Shown: positions 35,460 through 43,945 of the stretch, piece by piece | Layout: every line of letters starts with the position of its first letter | Position numbering within the stretch: the stretch's first letter is position 1 | Source: Bdellovibrio sp. qaytius | GTDB taxonomy: Bacteria > Bdellovibrionota > Bdellovibrionia > Bdellovibrionales > Bdellovibrionaceae | NCBI GenBank assembly: GCA_004011035.1 | Contig: CP025734.1 | Span: 2,068,001 to 2,132,000, forward strand | DNA length: 64,000 bases | Reading direction: 5' to 3' | Notes under the pieces: generated by a model | The model's input: only the letters and a program-made list of their open reading frames with translations | What the model was told of the DNA's origin: nothing | Database searches by the model: none | Program-made: the position numbers and the translations under genes

Positions 35460-36742
35460 GCTAAAGATTCTCCCATGATTTTCACTATGTCGTTAATCAC
35501 TTCTTCAGTGTGAGCCATTGATAAAAATCCAACTTCGTAAGCGTTTGGTGCTAAGTAAAGACCACGGTCTAAAGAATTTAAGAATAATTTTTTAAATGTT
35601 TCTTTTTGACCAGCTGGAATTTGTTCAACCTGACGTAACGGCTTACCGTCAGCTGTTTTATTATGTAACCAGAATAAACTTCCGTAACGCACGAACGTTA
35701 ATGGTAAATTTAAATTTTTAATTAAATCATTTACTTTATTTTCTAAAAGTTGGCCGCGAGATTCTAAAACTTTCCAGCCATCAACGCGCTCCATTTTTTC
35801 TAACGTTGCAAGACCTGCAACCATTCCTACAGGATTGGCGCTTAATGTACCGGCTTGGTAAACTTGGCCTAGTGGCGCGATTAAATCCATAAGATCACGA
35901 CGACCGCCGTACATACCTACTGGAAAGCCTCCACCTAAAATTTTACCGTATGTTACTAGATCAGGTTTGATATTTAAAATTTCGGCCATACCGCCAACAG
36001 CTACGCGAAATCCTGAAATCACTTCGTCAAAAATAACTAGCGCACCGTTAGCTTTTGCAAGGTCGCAGGCTTTTTGAATAAATTCTTTACGTTGAATTAA
36101 TAATCCGTAATTGGCCGGAAGTGGTTCCATAATTAAGGCTGCGATATTTTTACCTTCGCGCGCGAAAACTTCAGCTAGTGCATTTTCGTCATCTAACGAA
36201 ACAGTTAATGTTTCGGCCGCAGTTTGCGCTGATACGCCAGCACTGCTTGACGCTGTTTCGCCCGCTAAGCCAGAACCTGCTTTAACAAGTAATGAATCAA
36301 CGTGACCATGATAACAACCTTCGAATTTTAAAATTTTAGTACGACCTGTTGCTGCACGAGCCACGCGTAATGCACTCATCACCGCTTCTGTGCCTGAAGA
36401 TACAAAACGTAATTTTTCAACCCATGGTACACGCGATTGAATCCACTCACCTAACATCAATGAGTAAGGTTCACAGGCACCGAATGTCCATGCGGTATCG
36501 ATCATCTCCATCACTTTCGCTTGAACTTCTGGATCACGGTGACCCAAGATCAACGGACCAAAGCTTTGACAGCAGTCGATGTATTTTTTATTTTCAACCG
36601 ATGTTAAGTACGCGCCTTGGGCTTTACTAAAAAAAACAGGTGAACGGCCAAGGCCTGCGAAAGATCTTACCGGTGAATGCACTCCACCCGGAGCAACGTT
36701 TTTGGCGCGTTCAAAATAATTTTCAGAAGTCATATTTGTCAT
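35456..36742 (-). CDS. hemL: Glutamate-1-semialdehyde 2,1-aminomutase
   Basis: This PLP enzyme makes 5-aminolevulinate from glutamate-1-semialdehyde in the C5 pathway. It has the [13 protein letters not shown] start, the substrate-binding [16 protein letters not shown] segment, [11 protein letters not shown] and the PLP lysine in [14 protein letters not shown] start it at the ATG at 36742, two bases after the hemC-hemD stop; an upstream TTG at 36757 is less likely. The product is 428 residues, the normal length. Confidence 0.95.
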   Translation of the reverse strand: MTNMTSENYFERAKNVAPGGVHSPVRSFAGLGRSPVFFSKAQGAYLTSVENKKYIDCCQSFGPLILGHRDPEVQAKVMEMIDTAWTFGACEPYSLMLGEWIQSRVPWVEKLRFVSSGTEAVMSALRVARAATGRTKILKFEGCYHGHVDSLLVKAGSGLAGETASSSAGVSAQTAAETLTVSLDDENALAEVFAREGKNIAALIMEPLPANYGLLIQRKEFIQKACDLAKANGALVIFDEVISGFRVAVGGMAEILNIKPDLVTYGKILGGGFPVGMYGGRRDLMDLIAPLGQVYQAGTLSANPVGMVAGLATLEKMERVDGWKVLESRGQLLENKVNDLIKNLNLPLTFVRYGSLFWLHNKTADGKPLRQVEQIPAGQKETFKKLFLNSLDRGLYLAPNAYEVGFLSMAHTEEVINDIVKIMGESLA

Positions 36743-36744
36743 AA

Positions 36745-38229
36745 TTAAGATTTCCAATTCTCTTCATTTAAATAAATATATAAGTTTTCTTCAGAGGGTA
36801 AAACGTCTCTGATTGATTGCCATGTCTTACCCGGTCCGCAGGCATGAGCACAATTTAAAAAATGCGTCTTTTGACTGTCGTTTAATTGAGTTAAGACCGC
36901 TTGAAATTGGCTATGGCTTTTCCAGTAGAAAAAGTATTTTCTCAGAGCTAATACATCGCTCTTCAGCTTAGAAATTTCACCATCTGCTAATTGAATTTGC
37001 AAATCGTAGGTTCCAGCATTCGAAGCGAGTGTATGTGTTAATGTCACTTGCTCTGGATTTGCTTTACCAATCAGTTGATCAATACGGGGATTTTCTCCCT
37101 CTCCAAGGCCTTCGGCACAGCCGTTAACCCATACGCCTTTAGCTGCTAACTTTTGCCAAGTGCTGGTTCCGGCTGCCCAAACTACACCGCCGTAAGAATT
37201 TAAGTCGACTGAACCTGCTGCTTCACTGCGCGCAACCCAGACCACATCAGTTTTTGCTAATGAAATATCGGCTGTTTTATTTTCGCGGGTGATTGAAAAA
37301 TTAAAAGTGTGTTTTACTAAATCTGTGGCTGGTTTTTTTGAAGATTGCAATTGGTGAGTATTTAAAACTTCACCTTTAGGTGATAAACCTTTAACGATTA
37401 AAATATCGCCGTAATGACGTTTTAAAACTGTGACACCGATTTTTTGATGGCAACCGCCACCATAACCAGAAAATACTTTGCGTTCATAGTTCACGCTATC
37501 AGCTGTGTCTTGGCAGTGAATTTTTGCAAAGATTTCTTTTAAGTCTTTGCGATCACTTTTAATTTCAATCGCCAATGCGCCTTGAGCCGCGGCATTTGGG
37601 TTTTCGCTTAATGGCGGAACCATCCATTTGCAATGAGCTAAATGCGCACGGATTTTTTCTTGCACAGGTTTAAATTCTGGATACGGATGTGCTAACAAAC
37701 GATCAAGAGCTGCTTTGGCTAAAACTAAACCATCGATCGATTCGTCATCCATCAATTTTTGCATTCGTGTTGGAATATTTCCGCGCACGTTAGCGAATTC
37801 AATTTTATCTGTAGGCCAAGGTAAGTTTTTTGCTAAAAATGGAATTAAATTATATTCGCGTCGGGGTGATGAGGAAAAAATACGAACCTGTTTTTTATTT
37901 AGGCTAGACTTTTTAAATAAAACTAAATCGCGCTGATCAGCACGTGGCAGTGTCGCTACGATTTCTGTACCTGCCGTTGGTTCAACCGGAAGATCTTTCC
38001 ATGAGTGCACGATGAAATCGAATTTGCCACTCATCAAGTCTTCATAGAAATCTTGTGTGAATACGCCTTTTTCAGGCATCTTCCATAAGGGATCCGTTAA
38101 ATTTTTATCACCTAATGATTCGCGAAATGTGTAATTAACTTCATGACCTAGTGAAGTGAGAGCTTCTCCCACTAAGTAACCTTGCAGACGAGCTAGATCG
38201 CTCTGTCTGGCTCCTAAATTTAGTCGCAT
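36745..38229 (-). CDS. hemCD: Porphobilinogen deaminase / uroporphyrinogen-III synthase fusion (HemC-HemD)
   Basis: Starting at the ATG at 38229, 4 bases after the hemA stop, the product has 494 residues. Residues about 1-290 are porphobilinogen deaminase: LGARQSDLA start, catalytic Asp79 in HSWKDLP, SSSPRRE, NVRGN, QGALAIE, and the dipyrromethane cofactor Cys260 in GGGCHQKIG. The remaining 200 residues resemble a uroporphyrinogen-III synthase by two weak landmarks ([14 protein letters not shown] and [11 protein letters not shown]), which would supply the otherwise missing HemD step. Fusions of this kind are known in other bacteria. The C-terminal assignment is an inference because HemD proteins diverge strongly. 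Confidence 0.85.
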   Translation of the reverse strand: MRLNLGARQSDLARLQGYLVGEALTSLGHEVNYTFRESLGDKNLTDPLWKMPEKGVFTQDFYEDLMSGKFDFIVHSWKDLPVEPTAGTEIVATLPRADQRDLVLFKKSSLNKKQVRIFSSSPRREYNLIPFLAKNLPWPTDKIEFANVRGNIPTRMQKLMDDESIDGLVLAKAALDRLLAHPYPEFKPVQEKIRAHLAHCKWMVPPLSENPNAAAQGALAIEIKSDRKDLKEIFAKIHCQDTADSVNYERKVFSGYGGGCHQKIGVTVLKRHYGDILIVKGLSPKGEVLNTHQLQSSKKPATDLVKHTFNFSITRENKTADISLAKTDVVWVARSEAAGSVDLNSYGGVVWAAGTSTWQKLAAKGVWVNGCAEGLGEGENPRIDQLIGKANPEQVTLTHTLASNAGTYDLQIQLADGEISKLKSDVLALRKYFFYWKSHSQFQAVLTQLNDSQKTHFLNCAHACGPGKTWQSIRDVLPSEENLYIYLNEENWKS

Positions 38230-38233
38230 ATGA

Positions 38234-39142
38234 TTATCCGCACAAGTCTTCCCAACCAAAAGGTCGTACTGTTTGCTTGTCCATTTGAGCAATGCGCCAC
38301 TCATCCACAGCGGCTAGTGCTTGTTGTTGTCTGACAGCTAACAAATCCTTTTGTTGGGTAAAAAACTCCATAACATCTTCTAAAGTAATCCAAGATTGAA
38401 TCTTCGGATCGCGCAGCCCAAATTTTTGAGCATCACGGCGTAAATCAATCACATATTTCCATTTCTGTGTTGATCCAAAAATAATTTTTTCTAATTCTTC
38501 ATGAGAAATTGGAGCTGCGATAATTAACACATCAGCTGGAGGTAATGGCGTCTCTAATAAGCTTAAAGATAAACTTCCACCCGCTTCGACGAAATGAGAA
38601 AAATGTTTCATTGTTTGAACTTGCGCTTTTTCTAAATTGCGCGCGAACACCGAAACGTTTTTAGTCACAAGCCAAGGAAGCACATCTTCAACCAGCGCGC
38701 CTGAACCGATGATTTGCACATCATTTTCATTTTGTAAAACACGGCGCAAATAACCGCCGTAGCTTTGCGAACCAAAATTATATAAATACTTTTCACGCAC
38801 AACTTTGATTAATGAAAACCACACTTGCATGCGTGATTGCCATTGCTGCACCCAAGCATGTTTTGAATTGTTGTTAATGAATTGACGAAACTGACCTAAG
38901 ATTTCTGTTTCACCAATCACTGGTGAATGCAGACCACATAAAACTTCTAATAAAAAAGTTTCAGCTTCTAGGCTATGTTTAAAGCCACGTCCGTCAGCTA
39001 GAAAACCTGTATCGTCTAAGTAAAAATAAATTTTACGACGACAAGTCTCCCAAACCAAAACAGAACTATTATCTACGATCATCGGAGATAAATATTGGTT
39101 CTCTAGTTCTATGGGCTGGTGCCAAAGCTTAAGCATTTTCAT
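38234..39142 (-). CDS. hemA: Short glutamyl-tRNA reductase
   Basis: This enzyme reduces glutamyl-tRNA(Glu) to glutamate-1-semialdehyde. The catalytic cysteine is Cys34 in ETCRRKIY and the GLHSPVIGETEILGQ motif is strongly conserved; a nucleotide-binding region follows (IIGSGALVEDVLPWL). The product is about 302 residues, against about 420 for typical enzymes: the N-terminal part before the Cys is shortened and most of the C-terminal dimerisation domain is missing. The start is uncertain: ATGs at 39163, 39142 and 39136 are in frame and none has a clear ribosome binding site; the predicted promoter favours a start at or after 39136. First gene of the heme operon. Confidence 0.85.
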   Translation of the reverse strand: MKMLKLWHQPIELENQYLSPMIVDNSSVLVWETCRRKIYFYLDDTGFLADGRGFKHSLEAETFLLEVLCGLHSPVIGETEILGQFRQFINNNSKHAWVQQWQSRMQVWFSLIKVVREKYLYNFGSQSYGGYLRRVLQNENDVQIIGSGALVEDVLPWLVTKNVSVFARNLEKAQVQTMKHFSHFVEAGGSLSLSLLETPLPPADVLIIAAPISHEELEKIIFGSTQKWKYVIDLRRDAQKFGLRDPKIQSWITLEDVMEFFTQQKDLLAVRQQQALAAVDEWRIAQMDKQTVRPFGWEDLCG

Positions 39143-39210
39143 AAGATAGCATCGTTTTATCATTTGATTGTCACATGTTTGTCACGCCTAATAAAAAAAG
39201 TTGCTATTTA
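39143..39210. promoter_or_regulatory. Divergent hemA/hemB regulatory region with hem-box-like direct repeat
   Basis: TGTCA at 39169-39173 and 39180-39184, 6 bases apart, form a direct repeat with an 11-base period; on the minus strand it reads TGACA-N6-TGACA. That is, from memory, the binding motif of Leptospira HemR. Seventeen bases beyond each half site lies TGCTAT: 39202-39207 toward hemB and 39151-39146 toward hemA. Each reads as an extended -10 (TGC-TATTTA for hemB, TGC-TATCTT for hemA) without a good -35, as in activator-dependent promoters. The repeat also matches Pho-box geometry. Binding and promoter function are inferred. Confidence 0.65.
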
Positions 39211-39235
39211 CATTTTCGCTGTTAATTTAAGCCTT

Positions 39236-40207
39236 ATGCATAGACCAAGACGATTAAGAGCTAATGAGAATATTCGTGAAATGACCAGCGAGACCCACCT
39301 TAGTGTGGCGAACCTAATTTACCCTGTCTTTATTTGCGACGGTACCGGTGTAGAACAACCGATTCGCACATTACCCGGGCAGTCTCGTCTAAGCGTTGAT
39401 GTGTTAGTTGAAAAAATCAGCGTTTGGAAGAAGTTAGGCCTTAAAAACTATGCTCTTTTTCCAAAAATCGATGATGCGAAAAAAGACTCTGTGGCGACTG
39501 AAGCCTTGAATGATAACGGACTCCTTCCAACAGCGATCAAATTAATTAAGCAAAAACATCCAGACGTTTGTTTATTCACAGACATCGCGCTTGATCCTTA
39601 CTCGTCAGATGGTCACGACGGCATCGTAAAAAACGGCGAAATCTTAAATGACGAGACCGTGCAAATTTTAGCTAAAATGGCTGTGAAACAAGCAAGCTGG
39701 GGTGCTGACTGGGTCTGCCCTTCGGACATGATGGATTTTCGCGTCGATGCAATTCGTGAAGCCTTAGACGACGCAGGCTTTACTAAAACAAGTATACTTT
39801 CTTACACCGCAAAATATGCTTCAAGTTTTTACGGACCATTTCGTGAAGCTTTAGATTCAGCCCCAAAAGCTGGAGATAAAAAAACTTATCAAATGGATTT
39901 TCGCAATCGCAAAGAAGCTTTGCGCGAAATGGATTTAGATATTTTAGAAGGCGCAGATATGGTCATGGTTAAACCAGGCTTACCATATCTAGATATCGTT
40001 GCTGATCTTAAAGCTCACTCTTCAGTGCCTGTTGCTGTTTATAACGTGAGTGGTGAATATGCGATGTTACACTTCGCAGCTCAAGCTGGCGCATTAGATT
40101 TAGAAAAAACAATGATGGAATGCATGTACGCATTTCGCAGAGCTGGTGCTGACGTAATTTTAACTTACTTCGCACCTGAAGTTGCAAAGTTTTTAAAGAC
40201 CCTATAA
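39236..40207 (+). CDS. hemB: Porphobilinogen synthase (delta-aminolevulinate dehydratase)
   Basis: The 323-residue product condenses two 5-aminolevulinate molecules to porphobilinogen. It begins MHRPRRLRANENIREM, the usual start, which fixes the ATG at 39236; an extension to 39119 would run through hemA and the regulatory region. Visible are the metal-site segment DIALDPYSSDGHDG with Asp in place of zinc-ligand Cys (Mg-dependent type), the Schiff-base lysines in TAKYASSFYGPF and MVKPGLPYLD. It is divergent from hemA and converges with the next gene, overlapping 6 bases at the stops. Confidence 0.95.
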   Translation: MHRPRRLRANENIREMTSETHLSVANLIYPVFICDGTGVEQPIRTLPGQSRLSVDVLVEKISVWKKLGLKNYALFPKIDDAKKDSVATEALNDNGLLPTAIKLIKQKHPDVCLFTDIALDPYSSDGHDGIVKNGEILNDETVQILAKMAVKQASWGADWVCPSDMMDFRVDAIREALDDAGFTKTSILSYTAKYASSFYGPFREALDSAPKAGDKKTYQMDFRNRKEALREMDLDILEGADMVMVKPGLPYLDIVADLKAHSSVPVAVYNVSGEYAMLHFAAQAGALDLEKTMMECMYAFRRAGADVILTYFAPEVAKFLKTL

Positions 40208-40777
40208 CTCAATCGAATCAAAAAGTTTTACCGTATCTGCCTCAGATAATTCATTTCCCGCAATCATCAAAACGATCATGTAGACTTTTTGTCCTGATTG
40301 CACGTAGGCAGCTCTAATCCAATAATTGCTCATCGTACTCGGTTTATAATTTGCAAAAATGCCGTGATATTTTTTATCTTTAATCGTACTGAACTGAGGC
40401 CCTGGTGATGGATCATTTAAGGTTTGAGCGTACTGTTGAATAGACGCCTTAGCAATACGATCTATGTGAATCTCGAACTTATCTACATAAGTTGTCATTG
40501 CGATTAATAAACCTACCTGTCCACTTTTGACAGACCTATACTGCTGGGTCTTTTTTACGACAGCCTGCTCACCCGGCGTAAGTTCTTGAGTATGATTTAC
40601 GGGCGCAATGCTGTAGGGCGAATTAAAAGTAAGATCATCAACTTTTTCAATGTGCCAGCTAATTTCAGTTTTATGTCGCTGACTTAGCCTTTTATAAACA
40701 CGATACCCGTTGATGAAAGCAAGAATAACAACAGAAACCAGAACTACTTTTTTCCAGGTGATATTATTCAGTGACAC
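40202..40777 (-). CDS. Hypothetical membrane-anchored protein coupled to spoT
   Basis: The 191-residue product has one N-terminal membrane span (about residues 10-27) and a soluble, probably periplasmic domain with alternating strands and helices. No family is recognised. It starts with GTG inside the 3' end of spoT (14-base overlap), so its translation is probably linked to spoT. The C-terminus of the gene overlaps the end of hemB on the other strand. Confidence 0.65.
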   Translation of the reverse strand: MSLNNITWKKVVLVSVVILAFINGYRVYKRLSQRHKTEISWHIEKVDDLTFNSPYSIAPVNHTQELTPGEQAVVKKTQQYRSVKSGQVGLLIAMTTYVDKFEIHIDRIAKASIQQYAQTLNDPSPGPQFSTIKDKKYHGIFANYKPSTMSNYWIRAAYVQSGQKVYMIVLMIAGNELSEADTVKLFDSIEL

Positions 40778-42998
40778 GTTTTACACCGATGATACCTTTG
40801 ATTTTTTGCAAAGCTAAAATCGAGTTCGTTAACTGACTTAAATCTTTCACCGAGATTTCAAATACACACACCGCTTTTTTATCACGTGTCGTTCTGATTT
40901 GAGCTGATTCAATATTAATACCTTGAGCTGAAAAAGCCTCTGACATTAATTTTAATAAGCCTGGAACGTCTTGCCCGATAACTTCTAGGCGCACTTGGCG
41001 CTCTTGCCCGTCACCTGCAGATTTTGTTGTCCAGGCCACATCAACTCTACGCATTTGATCTAATTCAAAAACCTTATGACAATCACTACGATGAATCATG
41101 ATGCCCTTACCGCGCGAAATAAATCCAGAGATTGGATCACCCGGAATCGGCGCACAGCATTTTGCAAAATGCACTAACACATCATCCATGCCATCAACTG
41201 AAACAAGAGAATTTGTTTTGCGTTTTTTACTTTTCGCAGATTTAACAACTTTTTCCATGAAAGAAACATCAGCTGCTTTTGCATCTGTTGTCTTTTCTGA
41301 ATTTTCAGGAACTAAAGCATTCACAAGATGTTTTGGTTCTGTTTTGCCATAACCAACTTTTACGTAAAGATCTTCAACATCAACAACACCGCTATCACGG
41401 ATGTACTTTTCAAAGTGCTCGCCCTTTAAATATTTCGAAGCGGCCATGCCGAATTTACGAAATTCTTTTTCGACAAGCTCTTTACCCATAGTTAAAGCAT
41501 TACGACGTTGTTCTTCTTTAACGAACTGACGCACTTTCGCGCGCGCTTTATTGGTGATAACAAACTTTAACCAATCTTTCGACGGCGTTTGTGTTTTAAG
41601 AGTGATAATTTCAACACGATCACCATTTTGCAAAGCATGTTTTAACGGAACCATACGGCCATTGACGCGCGCGCCGGTGCAGGTATTTCCAAGATTCGTG
41701 TGAATCGCGTACGCTAAATCCACAGGCGTTGCGCCCTCAGGAAGTTCTTTCACATCTCCACGCGGAGTGAAAACGTAAATGTCTTTTTCCATCAAATCGG
41801 TTTTGACTGTTTCTAAAAACTCATCTGAAGAATCAGCTTGTTGATGTAATGATACTAATTCACGAAGCCAATTGGCTTGTTGTAATTTATCACCTGATAA
41901 ACTTCCGCGCTCTTTGTAATTCCAGTGAGCCGCGATCCCTTTTTCGGCGATCAAATGCATTTCAGTTGTACGAATTTGAATCTCGATACGATCGCCACCA
42001 GGCCCGATTACTGTCGTATGCAGTGATTGGTAATTATTTGATTTTGGCATCGCGATGAAATCTTTAAAACGACCTGGAATCGGTTTCCAGATTGAATGGA
42101 TATAACCTAAAACTTCATAACATTCGACCACGTTACCCACGATAATACGAAATGCTAAGACATCGTAAATCTGATCGTAATCTAAATTACGCGAAGTCAT
42201 TTTTCTATAAACAGACCATAAATGCTTCGATCGACCATAGATTTTATATTGCTGAATATTTGATTTTGCTAAAACTTCACTGACGTTTCTTTTGACTTCT
42301 TCAATGTAGCGATCAGTGTCGCCTTCAGTTTTTTCGATTAACTGAACAAGCTCGTAATATTTATCTGGAAAAGAATAACGAAAACATAAATCTTCTAATT
42401 CAATTTTTAAAGCACTGATACCAATACGACCCGCTAACGGACAATAAATCTCTAACGTTTCTTGCGCGATACGCGATTGTTTTTCGTAAGGCATGTGATT
42501 GAGCGTTCTCATGTTATGAAGACGATCTGCAAGTTTAACTAAAACTACACGCACATCTTTACCCATCGACACGATCATCTTACGAATATTTTCGCCCTGT
42601 TTTTCAAAGCTGTTACGAAAATTCATTTTACCGATTTTAGTAACGCCATCGACTAAGTACGCAACCGTTTCGCCGAATTCGCGTTTGATATCATCTAAAG
42701 TAACTCCCGTGTCTTCAACAGTGTCATGCAGTAAGCCTGTCATGATCGTATCCACATCGAGTTTTAAATCAGCTAAGATGCCTGCAACGTTTAACGGATG
42801 AGAAATATAGGGTTCACCCGAACGACGAACTTGTCCTTCGTGGGCTTTTTCAGAAAACAGATAAGCTTTTTCAACAAGATCTAACGGAGCACCGGGATGG
42901 TAAGATTTAATTTTGGCCAATAGCTCTTCAACGGTTTTCACCGACTTTGAAGGTAAACGATCATCAAGATGGGCCATCGCGGCGATAGGATCAGACAT
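40764..42998 (-). CDS. spoT: Bifunctional (p)ppGpp synthetase/hydrolase, RelA/SpoT family
   Basis: The 744-residue product contains all RSH domains in order: an HD hydrolase domain with intact His91-Asp92 and Glu95-Asp96 (LLHDTVEDTG), the synthetase domain (YDVLAFRIIV, GRFKDFIAMPKSNNYQSLHTTV), a TGS domain (DIYVFTPRGDVKELP), a helical region and a C-terminal ACT domain. Intact HD residues suggest it can both make and degrade (p)ppGpp. The order gmk-rpoZ-spoT is conserved widely. The rpoZ terminator lies only 19 bases upstream of its start, so it depends on read-through or a local promoter. Confidence 0.95.
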   Translation of the reverse strand: MSDPIAAMAHLDDRLPSKSVKTVEELLAKIKSYHPGAPLDLVEKAYLFSEKAHEGQVRRSGEPYISHPLNVAGILADLKLDVDTIMTGLLHDTVEDTGVTLDDIKREFGETVAYLVDGVTKIGKMNFRNSFEKQGENIRKMIVSMGKDVRVVLVKLADRLHNMRTLNHMPYEKQSRIAQETLEIYCPLAGRIGISALKIELEDLCFRYSFPDKYYELVQLIEKTEGDTDRYIEEVKRNVSEVLAKSNIQQYKIYGRSKHLWSVYRKMTSRNLDYDQIYDVLAFRIIVGNVVECYEVLGYIHSIWKPIPGRFKDFIAMPKSNNYQSLHTTVIGPGGDRIEIQIRTTEMHLIAEKGIAAHWNYKERGSLSGDKLQQANWLRELVSLHQQADSSDEFLETVKTDLMEKDIYVFTPRGDVKELPEGATPVDLAYAIHTNLGNTCTGARVNGRMVPLKHALQNGDRVEIITLKTQTPSKDWLKFVITNKARAKVRQFVKEEQRRNALTMGKELVEKEFRKFGMAASKYLKGEHFEKYIRDSGVVDVEDLYVKVGYGKTEPKHLVNALVPENSEKTTDAKAADVSFMEKVVKSAKSKKRKTNSLVSVDGMDDVLVHFAKCCAPIPGDPISGFISRGKGIMIHRSDCHKVFELDQMRRVDVAWTTKSAGDGQERQVRLEVIGQDVPGLLKLMSEAFSAQGINIESAQIRTTRDKKAVCVFEISVKDLSQLTNSILALQKIKGIIGVKRVTE

Positions 42999-43013
42999 TC
43001 ATTTATTTTAAAG

Positions 43014-43041
43014 CAAAAATCCCGCCTTGTGAGCGGGATTT
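43014..43041 (-). terminator. Rho-independent terminator between rpoZ and spoT
   Basis: AAATCCCGC (43017-43025) pairs with GCGGGATTT (43033-43041) around a 7-base loop, with a T-run after the stem on the minus strand. It lies 38 bases past the rpoZ stop and 19 bases before the spoT start, inside the spoT leader. Confidence 0.8.
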
Positions 43042-43078
43042 TAACAAATTTTAACAATTCAGACTTTAGACTAAGCTA

Positions 43079-43318
43079 TTACTTATTTAAATCGCGAAGC
43101 ATGTCTTCACGAGCTGTTTCAGCATCGATTTTAGTGTCGAATATTACGTTACCGATAGCTACTTCACGAAGTGAGTTAACGATGTATTTGTTATTACGGA
43201 CTGCAACTGTGCACTCGCCGCCTTTTAACAACTGTTTAGCGCGTTTCGCGACTAATAGAACTAAAGCAAAACGATTTGGAACTTTATCTAGGCAATCTTC
43301 AACGGTTACACGAGCCAT
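43079..43318 (-). CDS. rpoZ: RNA polymerase omega subunit
   Basis: The 79-residue product begins [20 protein letters not shown], a hallmark of the omega subunit, with the following [11 protein letters not shown] segment. It stabilises beta' during RNA polymerase assembly and contributes to a ppGpp site in some bacteria. The ATG has GGAGG upstream (the coding strand reads CCGGAGGTCCCC before it). It sits between gmk and spoT. Confidence 0.96.
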   Translation of the reverse strand: MARVTVEDCLDKVPNRFALVLLVAKRAKQLLKGGECTVAVRNNKYIVNSLREVAIGNVIFDTKIDAETAREDMLRDLNK

Positions 43319-43377
43319 GGGGACCTCCGGTTATACAAGGTGTTAGTTTTAACCTTATGCTACACGATTTTCAAGGA

Positions 43378-43923
43378 TTAAGCGAGCCAGGTATCAACGA
43401 TTTTCTTAAATTCGGCAAATGAGCGTTCAAAGTCGTCATTAACGATCCTAACGTCAAATTCGTGCGCTTTAGCCATCTCTTTTTCGGCATTTTGCATGCG
43501 CACTTCAAGATCTGGCGGAGGATTACCATCACGCTTGATAACGCGACGTCTTAATTCATCCAAAGAAGGAGGCAAGATAAACACAGTTTTAGCATCTGGA
43601 TATTTGCTTTTAAAAGTAGCTACACCCTGGATATCGATATCAAAAATAACGACTTTACCCTGCTCCCAAGCATTTTGTAGCTGCTCGTAAGAGGTGCCGT
43701 AGTGATTGGTGTGAACCTTAGCCCATTCGATAAAGAAGTTCTCTTTTTTCTTCTGTTCAAAGTCTTCGTGGGTAACAAAAAAGTAAGGCTTACCTTGGCT
43801 TTCACCAGTGCGCATGGTGCGCGTCGTGTAAGTCACAACATCATGAAGGCGAGAATCTTCTGCGGCCAACTTTTCGACGAAACTACTTTTGCCTGCACCG
43901 CTTGGCGCAGCCACAATAATCAT
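43378..43923 (-). CDS. gmk: Guanylate kinase
   Basis: This enzyme phosphorylates GMP to GDP. The P-loop APSGAGKSSF stands at the N-terminus, and the GMP-binding TTRTMRTGE, FxxW-type EWAKVHTNHYGTS and DIDIQGV motifs follow. I start it at the ATG at 43923 (181 residues), placing the P-loop near residue 6; an upstream TTG at 43983 would add 20 residues overlapping the yicC end and cannot be excluded. Order yicC-gmk-rpoZ is conserved. Confidence 0.93.
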   Translation of the reverse strand: MIIVAAPSGAGKSSFVEKLAAEDSRLHDVVTYTTRTMRTGESQGKPYFFVTHEDFEQKKKENFFIEWAKVHTNHYGTSYEQLQNAWEQGKVVIFDIDIQGVATFKSKYPDAKTVFILPPSLDELRRRVIKRDGNPPPDLEVRMQNAEKEMAKAHEFDVRIVNDDFERSFAEFKKIVDTWLA

Positions 43924-43945
43924 TCGTGTTCTCGTTGGCTGTGAG

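Noticed and set aside
38229-38304. Longer hemC-hemD start reaching 38304
   Set aside because: The extra 25 residues overlap hemA and have no similarity to the family; the ATG at 38229 gives the usual LGARQSDLA start.
39169-39184. The hemA/hemB direct repeat as a Pho box for PhoB
   Set aside because: The plus strand has Pho-box-like TGTCA repeats with the right period, but no phosphate gene is near and the regulator encoded in the adjacent operon gives a better explanation. It remains the main alternative.
42969-43346. 125-codon plus-strand open frame across rpoZ
   Set aside because: It lies opposite rpoZ, a certain gene, and runs through the terminator; no signals support it.
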